Shown: positions 34,841 to 43,253 of the stretch, piece after piece
Layout of the letters: every line of letters starts with the position of its first letter
Position numbering within the stretch: the stretch's first letter is position 1
Source of the DNA: Pseudomonas arsenicoxydans
GTDB taxonomy: Bacteria > Pseudomonadota > Gammaproteobacteria > Pseudomonadales > Pseudomonadaceae
Reading direction: 5' to 3'
DNA: 64,000 nt
NCBI RefSeq assembly: GCF_006438915.1
Contig: NZ_RCZE01000001.1
Location: 420,325-484,324 of the forward strand
Translations under genes and position numbers: made by a program
The notes under the pieces: model-generated
The model's input: the letters and a program-made list of their open reading frames with translations, nothing else
Database searches by the model: none
What the model was told of the DNA's origin: nothing

Positions 34841-35808
34841 TTAGTCCCAGAGCGAGATAGGTACTCTTCAAAATCGATAGGACCAAGATGAATTATAAAA
34901 GACACGTCATACAATTTGACCGTCGTATAAATCATCATATCTCCACCCTTCCCGTTCACTTGCCGATATTTATTAAAGTGCCCATTCGTCACTTTGTGAT
35001 ATTCGACTCCGGCTTTTTCAATCAACGCAGGCTCGGCAAAATAATCAATCGGACCGGGCCGGGTTACCCCTTCAGGCGCCCAATAGCCCAATAATTGATC
35101 GTCCCCGGCATTGAGAAAGTCGTAAGTATCCCGAACGTAAAGGCCAACCTGCTCTATTTCTATTGCCGGAAAGCCATGATGGTTTTGAATAGTGCGAAAT
35201 TTAGTTGCCGCGACTTTTACGACGAAAGTCCCTAAAGCGCCGTATACATCATCCAACGCATCCGTAGCCTTTTCCCAATCTCTAGCCCCGAACCTAATCA
35301 AATTAAATTGGGATATATCCTCCAACTCAATAGCTGTTTTATCACTGTAATCCAAGTATGCGCTTTTTAGCTTCTTTGACTTTGCATCCAGCAAGCCAAG
35401 TCGCTGGAGTCGCGTCATCAATACGATCAGCCCTTTAGAAAGCTCGTCGAGCGAACCTTTTACTCTACCGGCACTTCCGTTAAATTCTGATGTTGATGAT
35501 AGCTCAGCAATATACTCATCAACTTTTGGCTTTACACGCTTCGACCCAGTAAACAACCACTCAAACGGTATATCAGCTATAAGCTTATCCGCACTCAAGG
35601 TACTCGCTGCTATGTCACCTTGCTTAATAGATTTTGGCAACTCATAGGGCTCACCAGCGAACCACTTCCGCATAACACGAGCGGCCACCGTCCAACCCAA
35701 TTTATCCATAACTTTAGGAATTGAAGAAAGCTGAAAAACCTTAGCTTGAACGCTTTGACCTTCTTTATTCTGAGCTGGAGTCAGAGGAGCTTTGATCGGC
35801 GCGGGCAT
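34837..35808 (-). CDS. DUF6402-like T6SS effector candidate
   Basis: About 323-aa protein without signal peptide. The start at 35808 is chosen because GAGG stands 8 bases upstream, 10 bases after the PAAR stop. The pattern VFQLSSIPKVMDKLGWTVAA..M..WF and the C-terminal NGHFNKYRQVNGKGGDMMIY resembles the DUF6402 family of T6SS-associated proteins (from memory). The activity is not known to me. It is coupled to PAAR upstream and to an immunity candidate downstream. The AT-rich composition suggests it was acquired with its immunity gene. Confidence 0.65.
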   Translation of the reverse strand: MPAPIKAPLTPAQNKEGQSVQAKVFQLSSIPKVMDKLGWTVAARVMRKWFAGEPYELPKSIKQGDIAASTLSADKLIADIPFEWLFTGSKRVKPKVDEYIAELSSTSEFNGSAGRVKGSLDELSKGLIVLMTRLQRLGLLDAKSKKLKSAYLDYSDKTAIELEDISQFNLIRFGARDWEKATDALDDVYGALGTFVVKVAATKFRTIQNHHGFPAIEIEQVGLYVRDTYDFLNAGDDQLLGYWAPEGVTRPGPIDYFAEPALIEKAGVEYHKVTNGHFNKYRQVNGKGGDMMIYTTVKLYDVSFIIHLGPIDFEEYLSRSGTK

Positions 35809-35818
35809 GGAATAAACC

Positions 35819-36343
35819 TCAGCAAATGGCAATAGAGTTTTGAGGTTCTAAAAGCAACGTAACCCCTTCAGCAATTGAGGAGCCAATTACCGAAGTTTTT
35901 CCTTCACTATTCGTGACACCTGTTATTTCTTTTCCTGAGTCCGTGCGGATTGTGTATCCGCGATCCGCTACCGGCGCGCCTGTCTCGGGATCAGTCACAA
36001 CGAAGTGTTCGGTAAACGGCCACTGAATTTCCACCGGCAACGGCGGAACAAACGGCACCGGCGAATGCGAATTCCCGATAATCACCGTCCCGGAACCCGC
36101 CGTAACCTTATTGCCATGAGTCCCGACGGAATCCACCGTTGCCGCTGGTTTGCCGTTAATCAAAACGGTCGTCGCCAACCCGCCCGACATCGCACCACCA
36201 CACGCCGAGGCATCGCCTTGGCGGGCGGCCGCGAGGCCGTCGAAGAACACGTCGCCGGAACCGGCGGCGATCGGGTTGGTGCCGTGGCCGGGGAGCGGGC
36301 AAGCAGTGGGGTCGGATACACGTGCTGCGGGTTTGCCGGACAT
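35819..36343 (-). CDS. PAAR spike-tip protein with C-terminal extension
   Basis: 174-aa protein. The PAAR domain (about 1-95) has the typical MSGKPAARVSDPTACPLPGH, GSGDVFFDGLAAARQGD and VLINGKPAATVDSVGTH, GSGTVIIGN repeats and metal-binding His/Cys. A C-terminal part (about 105-174) with VVTDPETGAPVADRGYTI looks like a small beta-sandwich (transthyretin/Ig-like) that may dock the following effector. It lies 10 bases after tssE and 10 before the effector. It sharpens the VgrG tip and recruits cargo. Confidence 0.92.
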   Translation of the reverse strand: MSGKPAARVSDPTACPLPGHGTNPIAAGSGDVFFDGLAAARQGDASACGGAMSGGLATTVLINGKPAATVDSVGTHGNKVTAGSGTVIIGNSHSPVPFVPPLPVEIQWPFTEHFVVTDPETGAPVADRGYTIRTDSGKEITGVTNSEGKTSVIGSSIAEGVTLLLEPQNSIAIC

Positions 36344-36353
36344 ACGAATCTCC

Positions 36354-36761
36354 TTAGTTGACCTTCACTTGACCGCTGCCATCCAGGCGCGCGGCGAAAC
36401 TGACCTGACGCTTGAAACCATCCACTTCCAGCAGGCCTTCGATGCTGAAGGACAGGCGAAGCTGATCGTGGTCACGCGGCAGGGAGATGACACGCACATT
36501 GCTCAGGCGTGGCTCGTAGGCTTCGATGAAATTTTCGATGGCCAGACGGGCCTGACTCAGGGAGTCGTGCAGGCTCAGACGCATGTCATTGAGATCGGGT
36601 AGCCCGTAATCGGACAGCGTTTGCACGCTGCCCGCACGGGTGCTGAGCATCTTGGCCAGATGGGCAGCCACGGACGCCATGGCAGAAACCTCGCGGCTCC
36701 AGCCGACGCGTTTGTCCGCGTCGCCACCCAGGCGTTCGAAAAGGCTGCCGTATCCAGTCAT
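36354..36761 (-). CDS. tssE: TssE, T6SS baseplate (gp25-like) protein
   Basis: 135-aa gp25-family protein that nucleates sheath assembly. It starts MTGYGSLFERLGG; the segments IENFIEAYEPRLSNVRVISL and LRLSFSIEGLL are family-typical. It lies 14 bases after tssC. Confidence 0.93.
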   Translation of the reverse strand: MTGYGSLFERLGGDADKRVGWSREVSAMASVAAHLAKMLSTRAGSVQTLSDYGLPDLNDMRLSLHDSLSQARLAIENFIEAYEPRLSNVRVISLPRDHDQLRLSFSIEGLLEVDGFKRQVSFAARLDGSGQVKVN

Positions 36762-36775
36762 GAGTTAGGCTCCGC

Positions 36776-38251
36776 TTACTCTTTGTCCAACTTGCCAACC
36801 AGCGACAGGGTGAAATCAGCACCCATGTACTTGAAGTGCGGGCGCACGTTCAGGCTGACGCGGTACCAGCCAGGCTCGCCTTCGACATCGCTGACGATGA
36901 TCTGGGCAGCACGCAGCGGACGACGGCCACGGACTTCGGCGCTCGGGTTTTCCTGGTCGGCCACGTACTGGCGGATCCACTTGTTGAGTTCCAGCTCGAG
37001 GTCGGTACGTTCTTTCCACGAACCGAGTTGCTCGCGCTGCAGCACTTTCAAGTAGTGAGCCAGGCGGTTGACGATCATCATGTACGGCAGTTGGGTGCCG
37101 AGCTTGTAGTTCAGCTCTGCCGCCTTGCCTTCTGCGCTGATGCCAAAGAACTTCGGCTTCTGCACCGAGCTCGCGGAGAAGAACGCCGCGTTGTCGGAGC
37201 CTTTGCGCATGGTCAGGGAGATGAAGCCTTCCTCGGCCAGTTCGTACTCACGACGGTCGCTGACCAATACTTCCGTAGGAATCTTGGTTTCGATTTCGCC
37301 CATGCTTTCGAAGTGGTGCAACGGCAGGTCTTCCACCGCGCCACCGCTCTGCGGGCCGATGATGTTCGGGCACCAGCGGAACTTGGCGAAGCTGTCGGTC
37401 AACTTGGTGCCGAACGCGTAGGCCGTGTTGCCCCACAGGTAGTGCTCGTGGCTGTTGGCGACGGTTTCTTTGTACACGAACGATTTGACCGGGTTGTCTT
37501 CCGGGTCGTACGGGTTACGCAGCAGGAAACGCGGCACGGTCAGGCCAACATAACGGGAGTCTTCCGACTGGCGGAAGCTCTGCCATTTGGCGAATTGCGG
37601 GCCTTCGAAGTGATCTTTCAAATCCTTCAGGTCCGGCAGGCCGGTGAAGCTTTCCAGGCCGAAGAATTTCGGGCCGGCGGCAGCAATGAACGGCGCGTGG
37701 GACATGCAGGCAACGCTGGACACGTACTGCATCAGTTTCACGTCCGGCGAGCTTGGGGACATGAAGTAGTTGGCGATGATCGCGCCTACTGGCTGACCAC
37801 CGAACTGGCCGTATTCAGCGGTGTAGATGTGCTTGTACAGGCCAGATTGCATCACTTCCGGCGAATCTTCGAAGTCGTCCAGCAGGTCGTCCTTGGAGAC
37901 GTTGAGGATTTCGATCTTGATGTTTTCGCGGAAGTTGGTGCGGTCGACCAGCAACTGCAGACCACGCCAAGACGATTCCAGGGACTGGAAGTCCGGGTGG
38001 TGCAGGATTTCGTCCATCTGACGGCTGAGCTTCGCATCGATCTCGGCGATCATGCGGTCAACCATGGCTTTCTTGACCGGCTCGCCATTGTTCTGCGGCT
38101 TGAGCAGCTCTTCGATGAAGGCCGACACACCGCGCTTGGCGATGTCATAGGCTTCGTCGTCAGGGGTCAGGCGGGTTTCGGCGATGATGCTGTCGAGAAT
38201 GCTGTATTCGCCGTTCTCGTTGCTCTTTTGCTGTGCTGCACTAGTGCTCAT
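36776..38251 (-). CDS. tssC: TssC, T6SS sheath large subunit
   Basis: 491-aa large sheath protein (VipB). Conserved features include SLESSWRGLQLLVDRTNF, PVGAIIANYFMSPSSPDV, AAGPKFFGL, VGLTVPRFLLRNPYDP and the C-terminal GWYRVSLNVRPHFKYMGADF. It polymerises with TssB into the contractile sheath. Length normal; 26 bases after tssB. Confidence 0.97.
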   Translation of the reverse strand: MSTSAAQQKSNENGEYSILDSIIAETRLTPDDEAYDIAKRGVSAFIEELLKPQNNGEPVKKAMVDRMIAEIDAKLSRQMDEILHHPDFQSLESSWRGLQLLVDRTNFRENIKIEILNVSKDDLLDDFEDSPEVMQSGLYKHIYTAEYGQFGGQPVGAIIANYFMSPSSPDVKLMQYVSSVACMSHAPFIAAAGPKFFGLESFTGLPDLKDLKDHFEGPQFAKWQSFRQSEDSRYVGLTVPRFLLRNPYDPEDNPVKSFVYKETVANSHEHYLWGNTAYAFGTKLTDSFAKFRWCPNIIGPQSGGAVEDLPLHHFESMGEIETKIPTEVLVSDRREYELAEEGFISLTMRKGSDNAAFFSASSVQKPKFFGISAEGKAAELNYKLGTQLPYMMIVNRLAHYLKVLQREQLGSWKERTDLELELNKWIRQYVADQENPSAEVRGRRPLRAAQIIVSDVEGEPGWYRVSLNVRPHFKYMGADFTLSLVGKLDKE

Positions 38252-38277
38252 TGTTGGCTTCCTTGACTGATGGTGGC

Positions 38278-38781
38278 TCAGACGTTTTGGGCGGCGGCGT
38301 TCAAGCCCAGCTCACCCAATACGCGACCGCGGGATTCGTCGTCGGCGAGCACGCCTTCGATGGCTTTGCGGAACGCAGGTGCGTTACCCAGCGGGCCTTT
38401 GAGGGCCACCAGCGCGTCGCGCAGTTCCATCAGTTTTTTCAGCTCAGGCACTTGCTCGACCAGGCTGGCCGGGTTGAAGTCCTTCATGGAATTGACGCGC
38501 AGTTTCACGGCCAGTTCTTCAGTGTCGCTTTCTTCCTGAAGACGGTTCGGTACGCTCAGCGTCAGGCTCAGCTCTTGCTTGGCCAGCACCTCGTCGAAGG
38601 TCATCTTGTCGATGCTGATCGGCTTGCGATCTTCGACTTTGCGTTCGTCCTTGCGGTGGGTGTAGTCACCGATTGCCAGTAGTTTCAACGGCAGTTCGAT
38701 CTCTTCCTGTGCACCACCGGTGGCAGGTTTGAACGTGACGTTGATGCGTTCCTTGGGGGCTACCGAGCCTTCTTTGGCCAT
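38278..38781 (-). CDS. tssB: TssB, T6SS sheath small subunit
   Basis: 167-aa small sheath protein (VipA). The start at 38781 is chosen for the AAGGAG 9 bases upstream and the family N-terminus MAKEGSVAPKERINVTFKPA. Typical segments are ELPLKLLAIGDYT, LRVNSMKDFNPASLVEQVPEL. The longer open frame upstream overlaps the tssA end and is not needed. Confidence 0.96.
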   Translation of the reverse strand: MAKEGSVAPKERINVTFKPATGGAQEEIELPLKLLAIGDYTHRKDERKVEDRKPISIDKMTFDEVLAKQELSLTLSVPNRLQEESDTEELAVKLRVNSMKDFNPASLVEQVPELKKLMELRDALVALKGPLGNAPAFRKAIEGVLADDESRGRVLGELGLNAAAQNV

Positions 38782-38813
38782 GGCTTTTCTCCTTGCGGTT
38801 GTGGCCCGGGGGC

Positions 38814-40370
38814 CTATTCGAGTACCACTTCGAGATCGAGGTGGCACAGCCTGCGATAAATCTCTTCCTTGCGTTCTCGTACGGCATGGTTCTGCGGCAA
38901 CAACTCGCAGCAGCTATGCAGTAAATGCAGCACTTCCAGCGCAAGATCGGGCTCCCAGGCGTTCAGGCCTGAGTCCTGTAATGTTTGGTCGAGGGTCTCT
39001 AATTGGGTCTTGGCCAGTTCGTATTTCTTGGCCATGAAGCACAGCCGCGCGAGGGCGAACTGCCAGAAGAACCGAACGCGTCCGCCCTGGGCGCTCTGCA
39101 GGCCCTGCTTAAGGATTTGCACGGCAGCCTTGAGGCCGTCCTTGCGCAAAATCGGCAGGACTTCTTCGAGAGCCAGCTCCCACGCCGGCTGCGTGTCAGC
39201 GACTTCGACCTTGCGCGGCGCACTGGCTGTTTGCAGGTGCGGCATGACGTGGCCGCTGATCCAGGCGCGGGTGGCCGGATCGGCGAATGGCGCGCCATCG
39301 TGGTAACGCAATTCGATGATGCCGGGCAGGCGCTGAATCAAAAGCGCGAAGTGGATCTCCACTTCGCGCATGGCCATCTCGGCGTTCAAGGCCTGAAGGC
39401 ATTCCCACGCCATTCGCTGGCCATCGAACCAGAACGGCGCCTTCGCCAGGCTCGCCTCCAGTTCCACCAGCAGGTCGGCGTATTTCGCCTGATCGAAGCG
39501 GTCTTGATAGGCCTTGAGCTTGTCCGCCGGCAAGCCGCGCAGCACGGTGATTTGCTCGGCGTTACGCTCGGGGACGGCGTCAATGGGCAACCACAGCAAT
39601 GTGCGGTTAAGGCGCAAGGCGCGCAGGTCGGTGGCTTTCTGCTTGAGCCACCAGGCACACAACGGCCGCGCGCTCTCTTGCTGAGCACGCAGAGCCTTGT
39701 GGGCTTCTTTTTCGTTATCGATCGGTGCGCCGGGGGTGAACAACTGCGTGGCGGCTTGTTTGACCTGGGCGACTGCGGCGCCGACCACACCGGGTTCCGG
39801 CTGGTTGTCGGCAGCGCGCTGGACCATGTTTTTCAGACGGCGGGAGATCGGCAGCAACAGCGGCGCGTCATCGCCCAAATGCTCGGTGCAAGCGGCATCG
39901 AGGCCTTCTAGGTGCTCGACCAGCCGCCGGAACATCGGCAACTGCTCTTTGATCGCGATGTTTTCGGTGAGCACCTGCTCAAGACGCGGCACCAGCCAAC
40001 TGATCGCAGCAGAGCGAGTACGGGGCTTGTTCGGGTGGACTTCAGCCCAGTGATTTTCTGATAAGTGATGCAGCATACCGAGGCCGGCCAGCAGCCCCTG
40101 AAACGATTCGCGCTGGTACAAAGCCCAGGTCAGCCAGGCGCCAACGCGCAAATCCTTGGATTGGGTACGCAACAGGGTTTCGCTGTTTTCACGGATTTTC
40201 AGCCAGTCGATCTGACCGCTTTCGTGCATGGACGAGGCTTTCGCCAGCTCACTTTCCAGCGCTTCAAATTCGCCCGAAAAGCGAACGTCCTCGCCCGCGA
40301 AATTCTCTTTGGAAACAGAGACTTTTGCGAGTTCGAGATAATGCGCGGAAAGTTTGCTTGAGTAGGACAT
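38814..40370 (-). CDS. tssA: TssA, T6SS baseplate/cap protein
   Basis: 518-aa ImpA-family protein that organises baseplate and tail assembly. The N-terminal ImpA domain contains RVGAWLTWALYQRESFQGLLAGLGML and HHLSENHWAEVHPN; the C-terminal VasL/TssA part contains FWQFALARLCFMAKKYELAKTQLETL. It is the first gene of the minus-strand T6SS operon, facing the gene-poor region 40371-41244, which should hold the main promoter. Confidence 0.94.
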   Translation of the reverse strand: MSYSSKLSAHYLELAKVSVSKENFAGEDVRFSGEFEALESELAKASSMHESGQIDWLKIRENSETLLRTQSKDLRVGAWLTWALYQRESFQGLLAGLGMLHHLSENHWAEVHPNKPRTRSAAISWLVPRLEQVLTENIAIKEQLPMFRRLVEHLEGLDAACTEHLGDDAPLLLPISRRLKNMVQRAADNQPEPGVVGAAVAQVKQAATQLFTPGAPIDNEKEAHKALRAQQESARPLCAWWLKQKATDLRALRLNRTLLWLPIDAVPERNAEQITVLRGLPADKLKAYQDRFDQAKYADLLVELEASLAKAPFWFDGQRMAWECLQALNAEMAMREVEIHFALLIQRLPGIIELRYHDGAPFADPATRAWISGHVMPHLQTASAPRKVEVADTQPAWELALEEVLPILRKDGLKAAVQILKQGLQSAQGGRVRFFWQFALARLCFMAKKYELAKTQLETLDQTLQDSGLNAWEPDLALEVLHLLHSCCELLPQNHAVRERKEEIYRRLCHLDLEVVLE

Positions 40371-40528
40371 CCATGGCCTTTATTTAGGATTACGGTCATA
40401 CGCCAAAAGAACATTTCAGCGGCGCGGGACAGTATCAAAGAGCTGCGATGAGTCTCATCCAATTGAGTTCGTGCTCTTTCAAGTGCGCGCATCGTAATCA
40501 CAATGATGGCCACTAGCAAGCATCTGAT

Positions 40529-40554
40529 TAAACAACAAGACGAAGTGTTGTTTA
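40529..40554. promoter_or_regulatory. 9-bp inverted repeat upstream of tssA
   Basis: TAAACAACA and TGTTGTTTA are perfect 9-bp arms separated by 8 bases. It lies about 160 bases upstream of the tssA start. It could be a regulator-binding dyad or an RNA hairpin. Confidence 0.55.
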
Positions 40555-40561
40555 TTGACCG

Positions 40562-40598
40562 TAGGAGAAATCCCTATATGTGTAGGGGGATCCCCTGA
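40562..40598. promoter_or_regulatory. Two similar dyad sites 21 bp apart
   Basis: TAGGAGAAATCCCTA (from 40562) and TAGGGGGATCCCCTGA (from 40583) are imperfect palindromes of the same type, spaced 21 bases, i.e. two helical turns, as expected for two dimers bound on the same DNA face. The regulator is unknown to me. Confidence 0.5.
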
Positions 40599-41244
40599 TG
40601 TCGTTTTAATATTCAAGCCCCCATGTGATACCTCTGAAACCATTGAGGTAGAGCGGCTCGCTGTCCTTGACGCAGATTATTGGCCGCCATCGCCCCGCAG
40701 AAGGTGTGCAGCATGCCAACAATTAGCAAGGATGGATGTAGGAAAGGTCCGAAGTGTTTCCGGCATTTAAGAAAAACGCAGCGCGACAATGGAGGTGTAG
40801 AAAAGTGCCATCAAGTGATGGCAATTTAATTTGAGTCAATACTCAACTTCGGCAATACCCCGCGCATCTGTATAAACGTTGCTCGCAACGGTTGGGCAAT
40901 ATTCTGGAATACGGAAGTTTCGGGTGGCATTTCCCGAGCTACTACGTTTAGCCTCCGTACCGCTGGCGATTCATGACCAAACTGCAGGCTTCCGAAGCGT
41001 TCATCACCCCCCTGAATTGGCGCGAAATATCCTGCGTCAAGGTGCAAGAACCCTCTGCCGTGCGGGCGATCGAGACATCCTGATAGCCGGGTTGGCGCCT
41101 GGAGGCATCGCCAAGGCGCGGTCAATCCCGAAAGCTCCTGCGGGGGTACGTCCAACGGAAAACACTGGCCCTTCTCAGAAACGTACAAAGCTACATCAAT
41201 AAATTCGGCATCCCGTTCGGAAGCTGGTAAGGAGAGAAAATCAA

Positions 41245-42351
41245 ATGGATTTAAGAACAATATTTTTCGCAGCGTTTGTGTGGCTGCCTTTTGCAAACGC
41301 CGCAGAGTCCCTGCCAATAGAGGGGGATTATTATTTGTACGGGGCCATGGAAATGGCCGCCAGGCTAGTTCTTCAAAAGGACGGAACTTTTGCAGCAGCC
41401 GCTGCGTACGGGAGCGCCAACGGTGCTGCGAAGGGAACGTGGAGTATCAAGAGCAATACGCTGACGCTCACAAGTGAAGCTGACCCTAACGCAGCTAAAA
41501 AGCTGGCTTTCGAAATGCCCAGAACAAGGAACCTGGCTGAATTGGAGGAGAGTTATCGAATCCAGCACGGCAATTACGACGAGATCGATAACGACACGGC
41601 TAACTACGCCCAGACTCACTACATTTTGCAGATGCAATACGACCAGCACCCAAAACCCCCAGCCATCGAACCCGTGTACCTTTATTTCGAGTTTTCCGAA
41701 GGCCCCGGGAGCCAGCAGTTATTGGAGTCAAATGAAACAACGGACCTGTGGCTGCCTTACGACCCACAAAGAACGCTAACAAAAATCGGCTTCGGGACCT
41801 CCCGCAATTCCGGCCCGACTCAATGGTTCGATGTTTCGCCGGATAGCCGCTGGTTCGGTATTGGCTGGAAAAAAGAGAAGAGCCAGCCAATCGCGTTCAG
41901 CCCGCGTAAAGAGAAGGGACTGGCCGAAATTCAACGCGATCTGAACGATGACGAACAAGCTCGCATTCTGAAGAATTACCTCATCACGGTTTATCACTTT
42001 GATCCAATCAGCACGCCAGCCATAACGCCCGTCGATGTGTACTGGAGGTTTCAGGACGGTTCTACCGAGCAACAGGTCTGGGCGGACTCGAAGCAAGAGA
42101 GGTTATCTCTGACCTACTCTCCCGCAAGAACCCTGGAGAAGATCGGCATGCGCACCCAAGGCTCAAAAGACCCAATTGAGTGGCTTGATACCCTGCCAGA
42201 TATGAGATGGATGCGTGTCGATTGGAAGGATTACGCGGTGCCCACCAATGGTGAGTTGTCCCTTCTGTTTCAGGACCTGCAACTCGCCATCGAGCCTGAC
42301 TGTCTCGCGGTAGATTTTGGTAATGGCAAAGCGTGCTTTCGCCGTCGCTGA
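41245..42351 (+). CDS. Secreted protein of unknown function with internal duplication
   Basis: 368-aa protein with a signal peptide (about 1-19, ANA-AES). A lipocalin-like start (GDYYLYGAMEMAARLVLQKDGTF) is followed by two related blocks: residues about 143-207 (VYLYFEFSEG, YDPQRTLTKIGFGT, WFDVSPDSRWFGIGWKKE) and about 263-330 (VDVYWRFQDG, YSPARTLEKIGMRT, WLDTLPDMRWMRVDWKD). No family was recognised. GAGAG 6-7 bases before the ATG supports the start. It lies between the T6SS operon and the DUF6124 gene. Confidence 0.75.
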   Translation: MDLRTIFFAAFVWLPFANAAESLPIEGDYYLYGAMEMAARLVLQKDGTFAAAAAYGSANGAAKGTWSIKSNTLTLTSEADPNAAKKLAFEMPRTRNLAELEESYRIQHGNYDEIDNDTANYAQTHYILQMQYDQHPKPPAIEPVYLYFEFSEGPGSQQLLESNETTDLWLPYDPQRTLTKIGFGTSRNSGPTQWFDVSPDSRWFGIGWKKEKSQPIAFSPRKEKGLAEIQRDLNDDEQARILKNYLITVYHFDPISTPAITPVDVYWRFQDGSTEQQVWADSKQERLSLTYSPARTLEKIGMRTQGSKDPIEWLDTLPDMRWMRVDWKDYAVPTNGELSLLFQDLQLAIEPDCLAVDFGNGKACFRRR

Positions 42352-42384
42352 CACTCTCGGTCTGGTGAGGATTTTCAGGATGTT

Positions 42385-42435
42385 CAGGTGTTGCTTCCTT
42401 GCGATTTAAACACCGCCCGACAACACCTGTTTAAA
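42385..42435 (+). terminator. Hairpin pair downstream of the duplicated-domain gene
   Basis: CAGGTGTTG (42385-42393) pairs with CAACACCTG (42421-42429), while TTTAAACA (42405-42412) pairs with TGTTTAAA (42428-42435). The two stems cross over and share two bases, so they compete. The likely role is termination, 34 bases after the stop; T-tract weak. Confidence 0.4.
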
Positions 42436-42637
42436 ACGCCTCAAGGTTACGTCCTGCAAGCTACAACACCTTGCGCCGTTGCCTACGGCTACGCCAGAAT
42501 CCGCCGGCTTGTGCGCCTTGGGGCCGGTCGGTAACTTGGTTCCTGTCACTGATCCTCAGTGGACGGGTTTAGTCGCCCGCTGGTAATTGAAGTTGCACAA
42601 GCTTCCGTCAGACAGGTATCTCATACCTGCATTTGAT

Positions 42638-42717
42638 GGTGGCTGTGCGCAGGGCACCCTCGGGTGCGCCGGCTTCTTCAATTCCCCGGTCCGACTAACC
42701 TGCGTACAGCTGCCACC
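42638..42717 (+). ncRNA. Structured leader RNA upstream of a DUF6124-type gene (copy 2)
   Basis: The outer stem pairs 42638-42653 with 42699-42717 (6 bp + 10 bp with a 3-nt bulge). It encloses a CUCG-capped hairpin (GCACC...GGTGC, 42654-42667) and a CCGG...CCGG arm. The architecture equals that at 7933-8006 although the stem bases differ. A 7-bp hairpin with a 3-nt loop (CAGGTAT/ATACCTG, about 42613-42629) precedes it. It ends 52 bases before the start codon at 42770. Confidence 0.65.
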
Positions 42718-42769
42718 CCTCCGTTTAGTCGGCGAAGTGGTGTCAGCATCATTCATGGAATTGAAGATC

Positions 42770-43165
42770 ATGTTCAAAGTGACACCCAACCCACCGGACA
42801 CCGATCCGGTCTCACCCTACGAAAGCCCCGATTCAAAAAAGCTGAACGACGCCGCCGAGCGCGCCCTCGACCATCACTTCCCGCCAACTAAATCTAAACA
42901 ATCCAAACGCAACGGCCAGCTCTTCAGCGTTTGCCCCGACATCAACACGGACGCCCTGCTCGCCAACGCGTCGGAAGACTCTCGTTCCATCAGCGCCATC
43001 GCCGCCGACCTCGCCGACAATGTGGACGGCCCACAACGGTCTGTAGCCCTGGCGCTCAGCCGCATGGCCGATGGCGTGCATCTGCTGATAGATCGGGCGC
43101 TGGATGACCTGGACGAGCCGGAAATGGCGGCGATCCTCGCCAGGAGACAGAGCCGAGTTTGCTAA
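42770..43165 (+). CDS. DUF6124/DUF3077-type small protein (copy 2)
   Basis: 131-aa paralogue of the protein at 8065-8448, starting MFKVTPNPPDTDPVSPYESP. Shared blocks are DSKKLNDAAERALDHHFPP, DINTDALLANASEDSRSISA and MADGVHLLIDRALDDLDEP. The start is chosen by alignment with copy 1; the frame is open further upstream into the leader. Function unknown; soluble and acidic, no signal peptide. Confidence 0.85.
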   Translation: MFKVTPNPPDTDPVSPYESPDSKKLNDAAERALDHHFPPTKSKQSKRNGQLFSVCPDINTDALLANASEDSRSISAIAADLADNVDGPQRSVALALSRMADGVHLLIDRALDDLDEPEMAAILARRQSRVC

Positions 43166-43177
43166 TCCGCCAGCCAT

Positions 43178-43220
43178 AAAAAAATGGGCACCCAACCTCG
43201 TTGGCGTGCCCATTTTTTAT
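43178..43220. terminator. Bidirectional intrinsic terminator
   Basis: AAAAAATGGGCAC (43179-43191) pairs with GTGCCCATTTTTT (43206-43218), extended by CCAA/TTGG, with A/T tracts on both sides. It serves the convergent DUF6124 and HU-like genes. Confidence 0.88.
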
Positions 43221-43253
43221 CCCGCTCACCCGCTGTGCGGGCGTCGGTGCGTG

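Larger units (their letters stand above)
40371..41244. other. Long intergenic region upstream of tssA
   Basis: No convincing gene. It holds an inverted repeat (40529-40554) and tandem dyads (40562-40598), both upstream of tssA. No clear sigma-54 -24/-12 site was found by eye. Two open frames (40555-40770 + and 40826-41317 -) lack recognised families and good start signals; the minus one might be a protein remnant. Confidence 0.55.

Noticed and set aside
36836..38266. 476-aa plus-strand frame
   Set aside because: Antisense to tssC, which is a full-length, highly conserved sheath gene.
40555..40770. 71-aa plus-strand frame near the tandem dyads
   Set aside because: Starts inside the dyad sites, no ribosome-binding site and no family; treated as non-coding.
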